13,854 bases of DNA from CAYRMV01 sp964425255 (GCA_964425255.1 CAYRMV010000091.1:1-13854); one strand, 5' to 3'. Numbered from the stretch's first letter, positions 6,396 through 13,756 are shown. Notes: generated by a model from the sequence alone, not told the origin. A program made the numbers and translations.

Positions 6396-9120
6396 CGTTT
6401 GTTTCTTTTGCTTTCGTACTATTAAACTTATATGTCAATTTTGCTAGAAAATAGCGTGCAATAATATTCGTTTGTTGATCTGTTATAAAATTGGCTTCCA
6501 CAAAACGTTGTGCACTGATGTTTTGGTTTAAAATATCATACGCATGAATTCCGAGGATCAAATTTTCTCTTTTCAAAAACACCCGATTAACGGAGGCGTT
6601 CCAAATTAAAAAGTTGATATCATATCCTTCCGCACGTCTGGAATTGATGGTGTATTTGGCATCTGACTCAACAAAGATTCGGAATGGCAATGTCCATCTA
6701 AAAAATGCATCGAAAGTCTGCGTTGTATAAGGTAAACTACTCGCTGTGCTGATTGTGCTTTTTGGACTATAATAAGAAAAATCGGAACCAATATAAAATT
6801 CGAGTGAATCTGTTTCGAAATTAATTCCAAGTCCTCCACCCAAAAATTGATTTACCGTGTTATTCGTTACAGAATTAATGATGTTTTTTTGTTCCGAGTA
6901 ACCAACATTCAATTTGGGACTTAAAGTGATCACTTGTTTAAAAACAGGGAATCCAGCACCAACATATAAATTAGATGAAAAATTTCCATCGACATTGACC
7001 GTTTTAGAAACTTGGCGCCCAAAATTATCAAACGCAGTTTCATTTGCAAACGCATTTTGAGTTGTACTAGCAGATAAATCAGCATAAACGTATCTTCCTG
7101 TAACAGGTTTGTACATATTAAATCCTGCTTTAAATCGATGCGTGAAATTCGGTTTTAAATCTGGATTACCTTCCACAATTCTATTTGGATTAGAGTTATC
7201 AGGTACAGGTTGTAACTGACTCACAGAAGGAATCGATGACGAAGTGTTGTAACGAAAAGTCAAGCGATTATTTTGAGTAATTTTATATGTGTACATTGCT
7301 CTAGGTAACACATTCGTTACATTTTGCGGAATGATTGCTCCTGTCAATAAATTGACATTCTCAAGCATCACATTACGCACTTTGACTCCAGAAGAAATTC
7401 GATGTTTTTTGTATTCATAAATAAGTTGTCCACCGACCAAATGTTGCATCCTATCCGTTGTAAAACGGTTTGTCAAATTCAAATCCGGATTATCATAACC
7501 AGTTGCTGTTCTGTTGAAAGTTAATTTATCTTGGTTGTTATCATTTCGATTAAATTCATATTCCAATTCTGCTTTCCACTTTAAGGTAATTGGTTCCAAA
7601 AAGGAGACCATTGCTCGATGTGTCGAAGATCCATTTGAATTATCTTTTAACTGATCTATCGTATCATTAAACATCGCATTTATAAAATTTTGATCTTGTG
7701 AGAGTAAATTCCCCGTTTGTGAATTCAAATTCAATGCATAGCGGTAGTTCACCAATAAACGACGATCTTTTTTCTTGAATTTCTTAACCAATGAAACACG
7801 TGTACTAAAATCATCTCCGCTTTGAATTGAATTATTTTGAACCAAGGTTTGTCTCGAAACGAATTGATTTTCATCTACAAATCGTGTTTCTTTCAATTCA
7901 TCATCGCTGTTTGTTCGATTGGTAAATTTTGGTTCAATTTCCAAAGTTGTTAGCGAATCAATCGCATATTCTAATCGCATATTGATTACGTGACTCTCTT
8001 GTTTTTTGTTGAGTGTCGAATTTTCATCCGTTACGTACGAAGTGTCTGACAAGAAAAACTCAGTTCTACTGCGTTCAGTAGCAGTTAATGAACTGTTCGT
8101 GTAAGTATAATTGGCAGTTAAATTTAATTTTTTGGTTATTTGATCAGTAAAATAAACTCCTGATTTGAGAGTTTGAGGAACCCCAGTCCCGCTTAAATCG
8201 GAGGAATTTCGCATCCAACTATCGTTTTCTTCATCGTATCCCCAACCCGTTTCAATACCAAACTTGTAGGCATCTTGCCATTGTAAACTACTTCTTGGCG
8301 TATTGGAAACCAACGTGAAAACGGAAATTTTTTGTTTTTTGTTGAATCGATTGGCCAGTAATTCACCTTCATAAAAGCGATTAAAATCACTGGCGGCAGA
8401 AACTTTCCCAAAATACCCTTTCTTGGCTTCGTCTTTGAGAGTCAAATCGAGGACTTGAATTGTTTCTTCGCCTTCAGATGCATTTTCGTCTTTTTTCTCG
8501 TACACCTTCACGGATTCAACCCCACTAGCTGCTAGATTTTTAGTTGCTATGGTTGCATCAGCACCGAAAAATTCATCTCCGTCAACAAGTACCTGCGAAA
8601 TGGTTTTCCCTTGTGATTTTATCGACCCATCAGAAGCAACTTGGATACCCGGTAATTTTTTAAGGAGATCTTCAACAACAGCATTTTCTTTCGTTTTAAA
8701 AGAATCTGCTACATAAATCAATGTATCTCCTTTGTAATAAATTGGGTCGCGGTAAGCAAAAATAACTACTTCTTGAAATTCTTTACTTACAGGCGGAATG
8801 ATAACTCTTGGTATATTGATGTCATTATTTTCAGTAGATCCAAACAAGTAATAGGATTGCTCTCCAAATCTTGGATGAGAAATTAATAATTGCATGGTAT
8901 CAATTGGTGTTTTATCGAAGAGAAAATCCCCATTTTGATCCGTTCTTTTAAAATCGACCAAAACAGAATCTTTGATTCGAATTAACATGGCTAGTGCATT
9001 GGGTAAGGGTTTGTCTACTTGTGTGTTTGTATCTACCACATGTCCTGCAATGCGCATGTTTTGTGAAAAAGAAACAAATTGAAAAAAACAAATCGTAATT
9101 AGCGTCAAAAATATCCTCAT
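6382..9120 (-). CDS. TonB-dependent-receptor-like outer membrane beta-barrel protein
   Basis: A 912-residue outer-membrane protein. A signal peptide spans about residues 1-20 (ends SFSQ). Residues about 23-100 form a carboxypeptidase-regulatory-like beta sandwich common at the N terminus of Bacteroidota receptors. Residues about 117-230 resemble a plug domain (ADSFKTKENAVVEDLLKKLPG, then QVLVDGDEFFG and IATKNL). Residues 235-912 are alternating aromatic/polar beta-strand sequence rich in N, T and Y, consistent with a large outer-membrane barrel (OMP_b-brl_3 type). I see no TonB box, so TonB-driven transport is unproven. The downstream GLPGLI gene overlaps its last 14 nt. Pairs of this kind are widespread in Bacteroidota, but their substrate is not known to me. 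No SusD-like partner is present, so a polysaccharide-utilisation role has no support here. The tail after the last strand (KETNDELF) is short and charged. Confidence 0.88.
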   Translation of the reverse strand: MRIFLTLITICFFQFVSFSQNMRIAGHVVDTNTQVDKPLPNALAMLIRIKDSVLVDFKRTDQNGDFLFDKTPIDTMQLLISHPRFGEQSYYLFGSTENNDINIPRVIIPPVSKEFQEVVIFAYRDPIYYKGDTLIYVADSFKTKENAVVEDLLKKLPGIQVASDGSIKSQGKTISQVLVDGDEFFGADATIATKNLAASGVESVKVYEKKDENASEGEETIQVLDLTLKDEAKKGYFGKVSAASDFNRFYEGELLANRFNKKQKISVFTLVSNTPRSSLQWQDAYKFGIETGWGYDEENDSWMRNSSDLSGTGVPQTLKSGVYFTDQITKKLNLTANYTYTNSSLTATERSRTEFFLSDTSYVTDENSTLNKKQESHVINMRLEYAIDSLTTLEIEPKFTNRTNSDDELKETRFVDENQFVSRQTLVQNNSIQSGDDFSTRVSLVKKFKKKDRRLLVNYRYALNLNSQTGNLLSQDQNFINAMFNDTIDQLKDNSNGSSTHRAMVSFLEPITLKWKAELEYEFNRNDNNQDKLTFNRTATGYDNPDLNLTNRFTTDRMQHLVGGQLIYEYKKHRISSGVKVRNVMLENVNLLTGAIIPQNVTNVLPRAMYTYKITQNNRLTFRYNTSSSIPSVSQLQPVPDNSNPNRIVEGNPDLKPNFTHRFKAGFNMYKPVTGRYVYADLSASTTQNAFANETAFDNFGRQVSKTVNVDGNFSSNLYVGAGFPVFKQVITLSPKLNVGYSEQKNIINSVTNNTVNQFLGGGLGINFETDSLEFYIGSDFSYYSPKSTISTASSLPYTTQTFDAFFRWTLPFRIFVESDAKYTINSRRAEGYDINFLIWNASVNRVFLKRENLILGIHAYDILNQNISAQRFVEANFITDQQTNIIARYFLAKLTYKFNSTKAKETNDELF

Positions 9121-9138
9121 TCCGTTGGTTTTAAACTA

Positions 9139-9172
9139 CAAGAATAAGTATGTTTTTCAACATTCGTTACAA
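9139..9172 (-). promoter_or_regulatory. Weak candidate promoter of the barrel/GLPGLI operon
   Basis: On the minus strand 9146-9139 reads TATTCTTG, one mismatch from TAnnTTTG, and 9172-9170 reads TTG at a 23-nt spacing. The resulting leader would be short, about 15 nt. Because of the mismatch and the maximal spacing this is only a candidate; readthrough from the small exported-protein gene upstream (144 nt gap) is an alternative. Confidence 0.3.
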
Positions 9173-9235
9173 GAAATTGTTAAAAGAAATTATTTCGTGT
9201 TTAGTGGTCGTAAATTGGTTTCGCCTAAAGCGGCA

Positions 9236-9254
9236 GTATTTTTCTCGAAAATAC
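9236..9254 (-). other. AT-rich hairpin 10 nt after the small exported-protein gene
   Basis: GTATTTT at 9236-9242 pairs exactly with AAAATAC at 9248-9254 around a 5-nt loop. In the minus-strand transcript it would fold just after the stop codon at 9265. No T run follows on that strand, so it is a poor intrinsic terminator; it may be a weak transcript end, a 3' processing point, or nothing. Confidence 0.25.
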
Positions 9255-9264
9255 CCACAAGATC

Positions 9265-9630
9265 TTACTCGATCACAACACGTTTGATTCTGATTTCTTG
9301 ATCCGTAATCAACATGACATTGTAAATTCCAGCTTTCAATTGAGTTGCATCAAACGTCAAGATATCTGATTCGTTTTTCACTACTGTACTCTGAATAGAA
9401 GTCCCTCTTTGATTGGTTAATGAAACAATCGCTGTTGGATCTTGAATTCCTGAAAAAACAACTTCAACCTGTTTGTTTACTTGGTCAAAACTTGTTTGAA
9501 ATACACTTTCCGTTTTTACAACTTCTGCTGAATCTTTTTTCCCTTCTTTTTTGTCCCCAAGTCCAGTTGATGCAAAAGAACTACCAATTGATAATGTGGC
9601 AATTAAAACAAATGTTACTACTTTTTTCAT
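9265..9630 (-). CDS. Small exported protein, T9SS-sorting-domain-like
   Basis: I do not recognise a named family with confidence. The reading frame stays open for 20 more codons upstream of the chosen start, but ATG 9630 (MKKVVTFVLIATL) begins a textbook signal peptide with likely cleavage after SSFA, so the protein is 121 residues. A lysine/aspartate-rich linker follows (about 22-40). Residues about 54-121 have short alternating beta strands ending LKAGIYNVMLITDQEIRIKRVVI. That ending closely resembles the type A T9SS C-terminal sorting domain (pattern L..G.Y.V, then a basic residue and a hydrophobic strand). If so, the protein has almost no cargo in front of its sorting domain. DUF3244-like small beta-sandwich proteins are the main alternative. 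A good promoter lies about 90 nt upstream, and the leader is long for this phylum. Confidence 0.7.
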   Translation of the reverse strand: MKKVVTFVLIATLSIGSSFASTGLGDKKEGKKDSAEVVKTESVFQTSFDQVNKQVEVVFSGIQDPTAIVSLTNQRGTSIQSTVVKNESDILTFDATQLKAGIYNVMLITDQEIRIKRVVIE

Positions 9631-9720
9631 GTTATTTGATTTTGTTTTTATGTATGACCTGAAAGCAGTTAAATTGTTACAGCGCGCCATGTAATTTTTT
9701 GTTTACTTTCAAATTCTCCG

Positions 9721-9754
9721 CAAAGATACAGCACTATTTTTCATTCATTTCCAA
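9721..9754 (-). promoter_or_regulatory. Promoter of the small exported-protein gene
   Basis: On the minus strand 9728-9721 reads TATCTTTG, an exact TAnnTTTG match, with TTG at 9754-9752 spaced 23 nt upstream. Transcription should start near 9715, leaving a leader of about 85 nt before the ATG at 9630. The leader includes another in-frame ATG at 9690 that lacks a signal-peptide context. Confidence 0.65.
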
Positions 9755-9902
9755 GTAATTAATCATTTAATAAAAAGATAAAAATGAACCAATTTCACCT
9801 GTAAAAACAACAATTTATTGGAATGAAATTAACATTGGATTTATATACAATTAGAAATCTTTGTATCACCACTAATATTTAATATTTGACTTGAACAAAA
9901 TA

Positions 9903-9938
9903 AAAAAGAGGACATCCTGTCACAGACATCCTCTTTTT
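9903..9938 (-). terminator. Intrinsic terminator of the ssb cluster (possibly bidirectional)
   Basis: AAAAAGAGGA at 9903-9912 pairs perfectly with TCCTCTTTTT at 9929-9938 (10 bp). The inside can also pair TGTC (9918-9921) with GACA (9925-9928) around ACA, leaving a 5-nt bulge. On the minus strand the stem ends in a T run, about 60 nt after the last SSB stop at 9998. The A/T flanks are symmetrical, so it could also stop plus-strand transcripts. The rest of 9755-9997 is AT-rich DNA without a convincing gene; a small palindrome TACCAAACTTGGTA sits at 9962-9975. Confidence 0.75.
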
Positions 9939-9997
9939 CGACTAACTAACATATGTGTTTATACCAAACTTGGTAGGAAGGTTCAAGATGAAGAGAG

Positions 9998-10300
9998 TTA
10001 TAAACCAATAATACTTCGAACTTCAATTTCAGTCACTTTTTGTGGTTTACCTGATTTTGTGACATACGTCCGATTTACTAATTTTCCTGAAACAGCTATT
10101 TTCTTTCCAGCTGCCCCGAAATTCTCGATAAACTGAGCTAAATTTCCCCAAGCAAACAATTTATGCCATTGAGTTTGGGTTTGCCCTTTTGCAGTAGAAT
10201 TAGTGGCTACAGTAAAACGAGCTACTTTTCCACCATTTTCAAAATTGGTCACTTCTACTGATTTGCCAATATTTCCGATTAATGTTACTTGATTTCTCAT
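9998..10300 (-). CDS. SSB paralogue C: short single-stranded DNA-binding protein, OB fold only
   Basis: A 100-residue protein that is nearly all OB fold. It begins MRNQVTLIGNIGKSVEV and has KVARFTVATN at about 25-34, QWHKLFAWG at 44-52, a basic VSGKLVNRTY strand at about 70-79 and TEIEVRSIIGL at the end. These match the SSB family order (VxLIGxxG, ARFxxATN, WHxxxxWG, GRL). The protein stops where canonical SSBs begin the flexible linker and acidic tip (DD-x-PF), so partner recruitment by the usual route is not possible. It is third of three tandem SSB genes, 11 nt after paralogue B, and is followed by the terminator at 9903-9938. Single-stranded DNA binding is inferred from the family. A PriB-like replication role is an alternative for such short OB proteins. 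Confidence 0.85.
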   Translation of the reverse strand: MRNQVTLIGNIGKSVEVTNFENGGKVARFTVATNSTAKGQTQTQWHKLFAWGNLAQFIENFGAAGKKIAVSGKLVNRTYVTKSGKPQKVTEIEVRSIIGL

Positions 10301-10311
10301 GGTATATTAGA

Positions 10312-10626
10312 TTAAATTAAAACCATATCATTTACTTCTACTTCACTGATCATTGTTCGTTGACCACTCGCTGTTTGGTAAAATTTGGAAACCAAACGAC
10401 CCTCTATTGCCAAGCGCAGACCTTTTTCACCCAATTCGGTGATTAATGTTCCGTAAGTTCCCCATGCAGAAATGCGATGCCATTGCTTTCGGATTTTTGT
10501 TTTGCCATTTTCATCCAAATAAGGTTCTTGCGTTGCTAAAGAAAACTGAACTGTTTTTTTGCCGTTTTCCAATTCGATCAATCTCGGTGCGGAAACCATT
10601 GTTCCGATTAAATTTACGTGATTCAT
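10312..10626 (-). CDS. SSB paralogue B: short single-stranded DNA-binding protein, OB fold only
   Basis: A 104-residue OB-fold protein of the SSB family. The start was set at ATG 10626 (MNHVNLIGT), where the family N terminus begins; the frame is open further upstream but would overlap the preceding gene. Motifs are VNLIGT at 4-9, QFSLATQE at 27-34, KQWHRISAWG at 47-56 and IEGRLVSKFY at about 74-83, ending EVEVNDMVLI with no linker or acidic tip. It is the most diverged of the three: VSAPRL replaces the usual G.xPE, an insertion YLDENGKTK lies before the WH motif, and GTYGTL replaces GKLAE after it. Spacing is 13 nt from paralogue A and 11 nt to paralogue C, so one transcript is likely. Its separate role is unknown. 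Confidence 0.83.
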   Translation of the reverse strand: MNHVNLIGTMVSAPRLIELENGKKTVQFSLATQEPYLDENGKTKIRKQWHRISAWGTYGTLITELGEKGLRLAIEGRLVSKFYQTASGQRTMISEVEVNDMVLI

Positions 10627-10639
10627 AGTCGCTAGTTTA

Positions 10640-11011
10640 TTAATTTGCACTCGTTTCATTTTCTTGTTTTTCTTTGCTTCGAACTGAAAGCAATTCAAAA
10701 TCGGAGATTTCAACTTCCGCTCTTACAATTTTGTCACCTGACTTGTTTTTGTAATCGTTGTATTTCAAACGGCCATTTACAACAACTTCGTTTCCTTTTT
10801 GCAAGATCTTTGCTGCATTTTCCGCCAGCTTACCCCACACAACAATCGTGTGCCATTCGGTTTGCGTTTTGTACTCACCTGATTTTGTCTTTGATCGCTC
10901 GTTGGTTGCAAGTGAAAATCGCGCCAACTGATATCCATTCCCAACTGTTTGTAATTCTGGCGTCATACCTAATCGCCCAATCAATGTCACTCTGTTTTTT
11001 GCAGTACTCAT
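10640..11011 (-). CDS. SSB paralogue A: short single-stranded DNA-binding protein
   Basis: First gene of the SSB trio and the closest to canonical SSB. ATG 11011 (MSTAKNRVTLIGRLG) is chosen because it places the VTLIGRLG strand at residue 8 as in other SSBs; the extended frame to 11098 adds unrelated sequence. The 123-residue protein shows ARFSLATNE at 30-38, TEWHTIVVWGKLAENA at 51-66 and VNGRLKYNDY at about 78-87. After the OB fold there are only about 20 polar residues (RSKEKQENETSAN). They include some glutamates but not the DD-x-PF-type tip that binds repair and replication partners. A full-length housekeeping SSB is therefore probably encoded elsewhere, and this cluster is accessory. Binding of single-stranded DNA is inferred from family membership. 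Confidence 0.87.
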   Translation of the reverse strand: MSTAKNRVTLIGRLGMTPELQTVGNGYQLARFSLATNERSKTKSGEYKTQTEWHTIVVWGKLAENAAKILQKGNEVVVNGRLKYNDYKNKSGDKIVRAEVEISDFELLSVRSKEKQENETSAN

Positions 11012-11053
11012 ACGTCTAAGTGTTAAATGTTTAAAAATTAATTTGTGAACTAG

Positions 11054-11074
11054 TGTCGTTTGTTTGTTTCGACA
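11054..11074 (-). promoter_or_regulatory. Inverted repeat in the ssb leader
   Basis: TGTCG (11054-11058) and CGACA (11070-11074) form a 5-bp inverted repeat around an 11-nt spacer. In the minus-strand RNA it would be a hairpin displaying an A/C-only loop (AAACAAACAAA) about 43 nt before the SSB-A start codon. As DNA it could be an operator. Short arms mean chance cannot be excluded. Confidence 0.3.
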
Positions 11075-11077
11075 TTG

Positions 11078-11085
11078 CAAAGTTG
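11078..11085 (-). promoter_or_regulatory. Weak candidate -7 element of the ssb cluster
   Basis: The minus strand reads CAACTTTG here, one mismatch from TAnnTTTG, about 67 nt upstream of the SSB-A ATG. No TTG -33 box lies at a suitable distance. The same intergenic region (11012-11356) holds the better plus-strand promoter at 11249-11280; I see no gene in it. Confidence 0.25.
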
Positions 11086-11248
11086 ATTTCCTTTCCAAAT
11101 TTGTTTCGGTTATTAATCATTTGTATTCGTTTGTAAAATGAATATAAACGTTTAAAACCGTTTTTAAATTTGATAATCAACATTTTACACAATAAACAAA
11201 ATTTGAAATTAGAAGTGAAAAATCTTAACAAAAACATAAAAAGCGATA

Positions 11249-11280
11249 TTTGGGTAAACAAATTAAATGTTGTTACTTTG
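11249..11280 (+). promoter_or_regulatory. Promoter of the T9SS cargo gene
   Basis: TTTG at 11249-11252 is a perfect -33 element, followed after 20 nt by TTACTTTG at 11273-11280, one mismatch from TAnnTTTG. The start would be near 11287, giving a leader of about 70 nt to the GTG at 11357. Confidence 0.5.
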
Positions 11281-11356
11281 CAAAAAAATGAGATGATATC
11301 CTTGAAGCCCTTGTGCCGAAACCATTTCATTTTGAAATAACTATTATACATTTCTC

Positions 11357-13699
11357 GTGAAGAAAATTATTTTTTTATTCGCGTTATCTTTCTCCATCTT
11401 ATCTTCCTTATCAGCCCAGTCTCTTCGTATCAATGAAGTTTCTAATGGTACTACAGGTTCAGAGGAATACGTTGAGCTCGTTGTCATTGGCACACCTCTG
11501 ACAAGCTGTAATCAAACTCCAACATGCTTAGATTTAAGAGGTTGGATTGTGGATGACAACAACGGTTATTTCAGTGGTGGCCCAACCTCTGGTAACGGTA
11601 TTGCAACAGGTGCTATTCGTTTTGCTAACATTCCTTTTTGGGAGTGTGTCAATCCAGGAACAATCATTCTCATCTACAATGATGCTGATATGGGTTCTAA
11701 TTTGCCTCCAAACGACAACTCATCCACAGATCAAAACTGTAAACTTGTTATTCCTATTTCATCGACATTGTTTGAAAGACACGATTCACAACCAGCTATC
11801 GGCAATTCCCAATACGCAACAACAGGTTGGGTTGCAGGAGGAAATTGGAACAATATTGGACTTGCCAATTCATCAGATGCCATGCAAATTTATGCACCAA
11901 CCAATACCACAGTTCCTGTTCATGGAATTAGCTATGGATCTAACTTAAATACAAACGCCATTATTTATTTCGCTGGTGCAGGTGGTGGGTTAGTTTTTTC
12001 TTGTTTAAACAATGTGAATGATAATTTTTCCTTGCAAGCAAACTGGGCAAGCGCAAATGCAACGACAAATGAAACACCGGGGGCCTTTAATTCAACACAA
12101 AATGAAACCTATGTTTCCAGTTTAAATTTGAATTGCTCTACTCCACTTACTATCACACCAACAAATACAGACGAAAGTTGTAATGCTTCCTGTGACGGAT
12201 CGATTTCAATTGTTATTTCAGGAGGGGTTACACCTTATGGTACACCATCGTGGTCTAACGGATCAACTGGAAATCAATTATCCAATTTATGCCAAGGTAG
12301 TTATACAGTGACAGTAACAGATGCAGGTGGTTGCTCAGTTACTGAAATCATCCAAATTCAGTCTGGTACAGGAATCAACTTAACCACCAGTGGAAATATT
12401 ACTATTTGTGAAGGTGAAAGCACTCAAATTTCAGCAAATGGTCCAGGAACATTGACTTGGAATCAAGGTCTTGGAACTGGTAATCAATTTACGGTTAGTC
12501 CCAGCCAAACTACAACCTACACCGTTTCTGCTAATTCAGGTGGATGTCAGGCAACTCAAAACATTGTCGTGACAGTACAAGCAAATCCAACACTTTCAGT
12601 ATCTTCTGACGAAATTATCTGTTTAGGTGAATCCGTTTCGTTGCAAGCAACAAGTAATGGAACAGTGTCATGGAATCAAGGTTTAGGACAAGGAAACAAT
12701 TTCCAAGTAACACCAAATCAATCTACTAATTATACAGCAACAGCAACCATTAATGGATGTACAACGAGTGATGTAGTATCTATTTCAGTTAATCCAATTC
12801 CGATAATCAATGCTGGTTCAGATATGGCAATTTGCGATGGACTACAAGTAACTTTAACTGCTACAGGTGCAACATCTTATTCGTGGAACAACAACGTGAT
12901 CAATGGTATTCCATTTTCACCCACATCAACGGCAAACTATACGGTTACTGGAACAGATGCAAATGGCTGTACAAATACGGATCAGGTTTTGGTAACTGTA
13001 AACCAAATTCCAACGGTTAATGCTGGAACAGATGTATTGGTATGTTCAGGTGAAAGTGTTACCTTGACAGCGACAGGTACGGCTACATCTTACAGTTGGA
13101 CTGGAGGAATTCAAAATGGAACATCCTTTATCCCTACCAATTCTGAAATATACACAGTTACTGGTACATCAAATGGTTGTTCAGCAACCGATCAAGTAGA
13201 AGTTACCATTACCTTAGTATCTGTTTTTGCAGGAAATGACACACTAATTTGTGAAGGACAAAATTACACCTTACAAGCAAGTGGTGCGCAAAACTACGTT
13301 TGGTCAAATGGACAAAACAATGGAACAAACGTAAATTTAAACGCTGGAATTGTAAATTTGACCGTTGTAGGGAATAATGGTACTTGTTTCGATTCGGATG
13401 ATTTGATTTTGAATGTAATTTCATGTGATTGGGAACTGGAAATGCCCAATGTAATTACACCGAATGGAGATTTAATCAACGACTTTTTTGAGCCTGTCGC
13501 TGTGTCAAATGTAACAATAAACGAATGGATGTTAGTCAATCGATGGGGAAACACACTTGTTGAAAGTTCGAATCCGATTATTTTGTGGAAACCTGAAACA
13601 ACGATCAATGATGATGTTTTGTTTTACCGAGTATTTTTCACAACTCCAGAGGGAAAAAAAGACGTAAAACAAGGATTCGTAACTGTTAAAAAAGACTGA
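11357..13699 (+). CDS. Large secreted surface protein with Ig-like repeats and gliding-motility/T9SS C-terminal domain
   Basis: A 780-residue exported protein. Translation appears to start at GTG 11357, because an in-frame stop lies at 11333-11335 and no ATG lies between; the GTG opens a good signal peptide (residues 1-21, ends LSAQ). Residues about 22-255 begin LRINEVSNG with EEYVELVV and CLDLRGWIVDDNNG, resembling a lamin-tail domain. Residues about 266-335 match a SprB-like repeat (DESCNASCDGSISI, then WSNGSTG and YTVTVTDAGGC). Five Ig-like repeats follow, each marked by an [IV]C[ED]G-like motif with cysteines at 351, 422, 493, 563 and 632 (period 69-71) and a second cysteine roughly 45 residues later, suggesting one disulfide per repeat. 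Residues 697-780 form the CHU_C, type B T9SS signal (PNVITPNGDLINDFF, NRWGN). It is probably exported by the type IX system and attached to the surface as an adhesin or structural protein. No enzymatic domain is seen. Confidence 0.88.
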   Translation: MKKIIFLFALSFSILSSLSAQSLRINEVSNGTTGSEEYVELVVIGTPLTSCNQTPTCLDLRGWIVDDNNGYFSGGPTSGNGIATGAIRFANIPFWECVNPGTIILIYNDADMGSNLPPNDNSSTDQNCKLVIPISSTLFERHDSQPAIGNSQYATTGWVAGGNWNNIGLANSSDAMQIYAPTNTTVPVHGISYGSNLNTNAIIYFAGAGGGLVFSCLNNVNDNFSLQANWASANATTNETPGAFNSTQNETYVSSLNLNCSTPLTITPTNTDESCNASCDGSISIVISGGVTPYGTPSWSNGSTGNQLSNLCQGSYTVTVTDAGGCSVTEIIQIQSGTGINLTTSGNITICEGESTQISANGPGTLTWNQGLGTGNQFTVSPSQTTTYTVSANSGGCQATQNIVVTVQANPTLSVSSDEIICLGESVSLQATSNGTVSWNQGLGQGNNFQVTPNQSTNYTATATINGCTTSDVVSISVNPIPIINAGSDMAICDGLQVTLTATGATSYSWNNNVINGIPFSPTSTANYTVTGTDANGCTNTDQVLVTVNQIPTVNAGTDVLVCSGESVTLTATGTATSYSWTGGIQNGTSFIPTNSEIYTVTGTSNGCSATDQVEVTITLVSVFAGNDTLICEGQNYTLQASGAQNYVWSNGQNNGTNVNLNAGIVNLTVVGNNGTCFDSDDLILNVISCDWELEMPNVITPNGDLINDFFEPVAVSNVTINEWMLVNRWGNTLVESSNPIILWKPETTINDDVLFYRVFFTTPEGKKDVKQGFVTVKKD

Positions 13700-13756
13700 T
13701 TTTCAGATTACTTCTTAAAAGAAGAAAAAAAAATCAAAAAAATTACGTTTTATTAA

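Noticed and set aside
11031..11351. Open frame of 106 codons on the minus strand in the ssb/T9SS intergenic gap
   Set aside because: AT-rich, no family resemblance, covers both divergent promoters, and its composition is what AT-rich noncoding DNA gives by chance.
12404..13260. Tandem DNA repeat or CRISPR-like array within the T9SS cargo gene
   Set aside because: The periodicity (about 210 bp) is at protein level, from Ig-like domains; the nucleotide copies are diverged and there are no constant short repeats with unique spacers.
13711..13724. Palindrome CTTCTTAAAAGAAG after the T9SS cargo gene as a terminator
   Set aside because: The stem has only two G-C pairs and is followed by A rather than T residues on the plus strand, so it is not a convincing intrinsic terminator.
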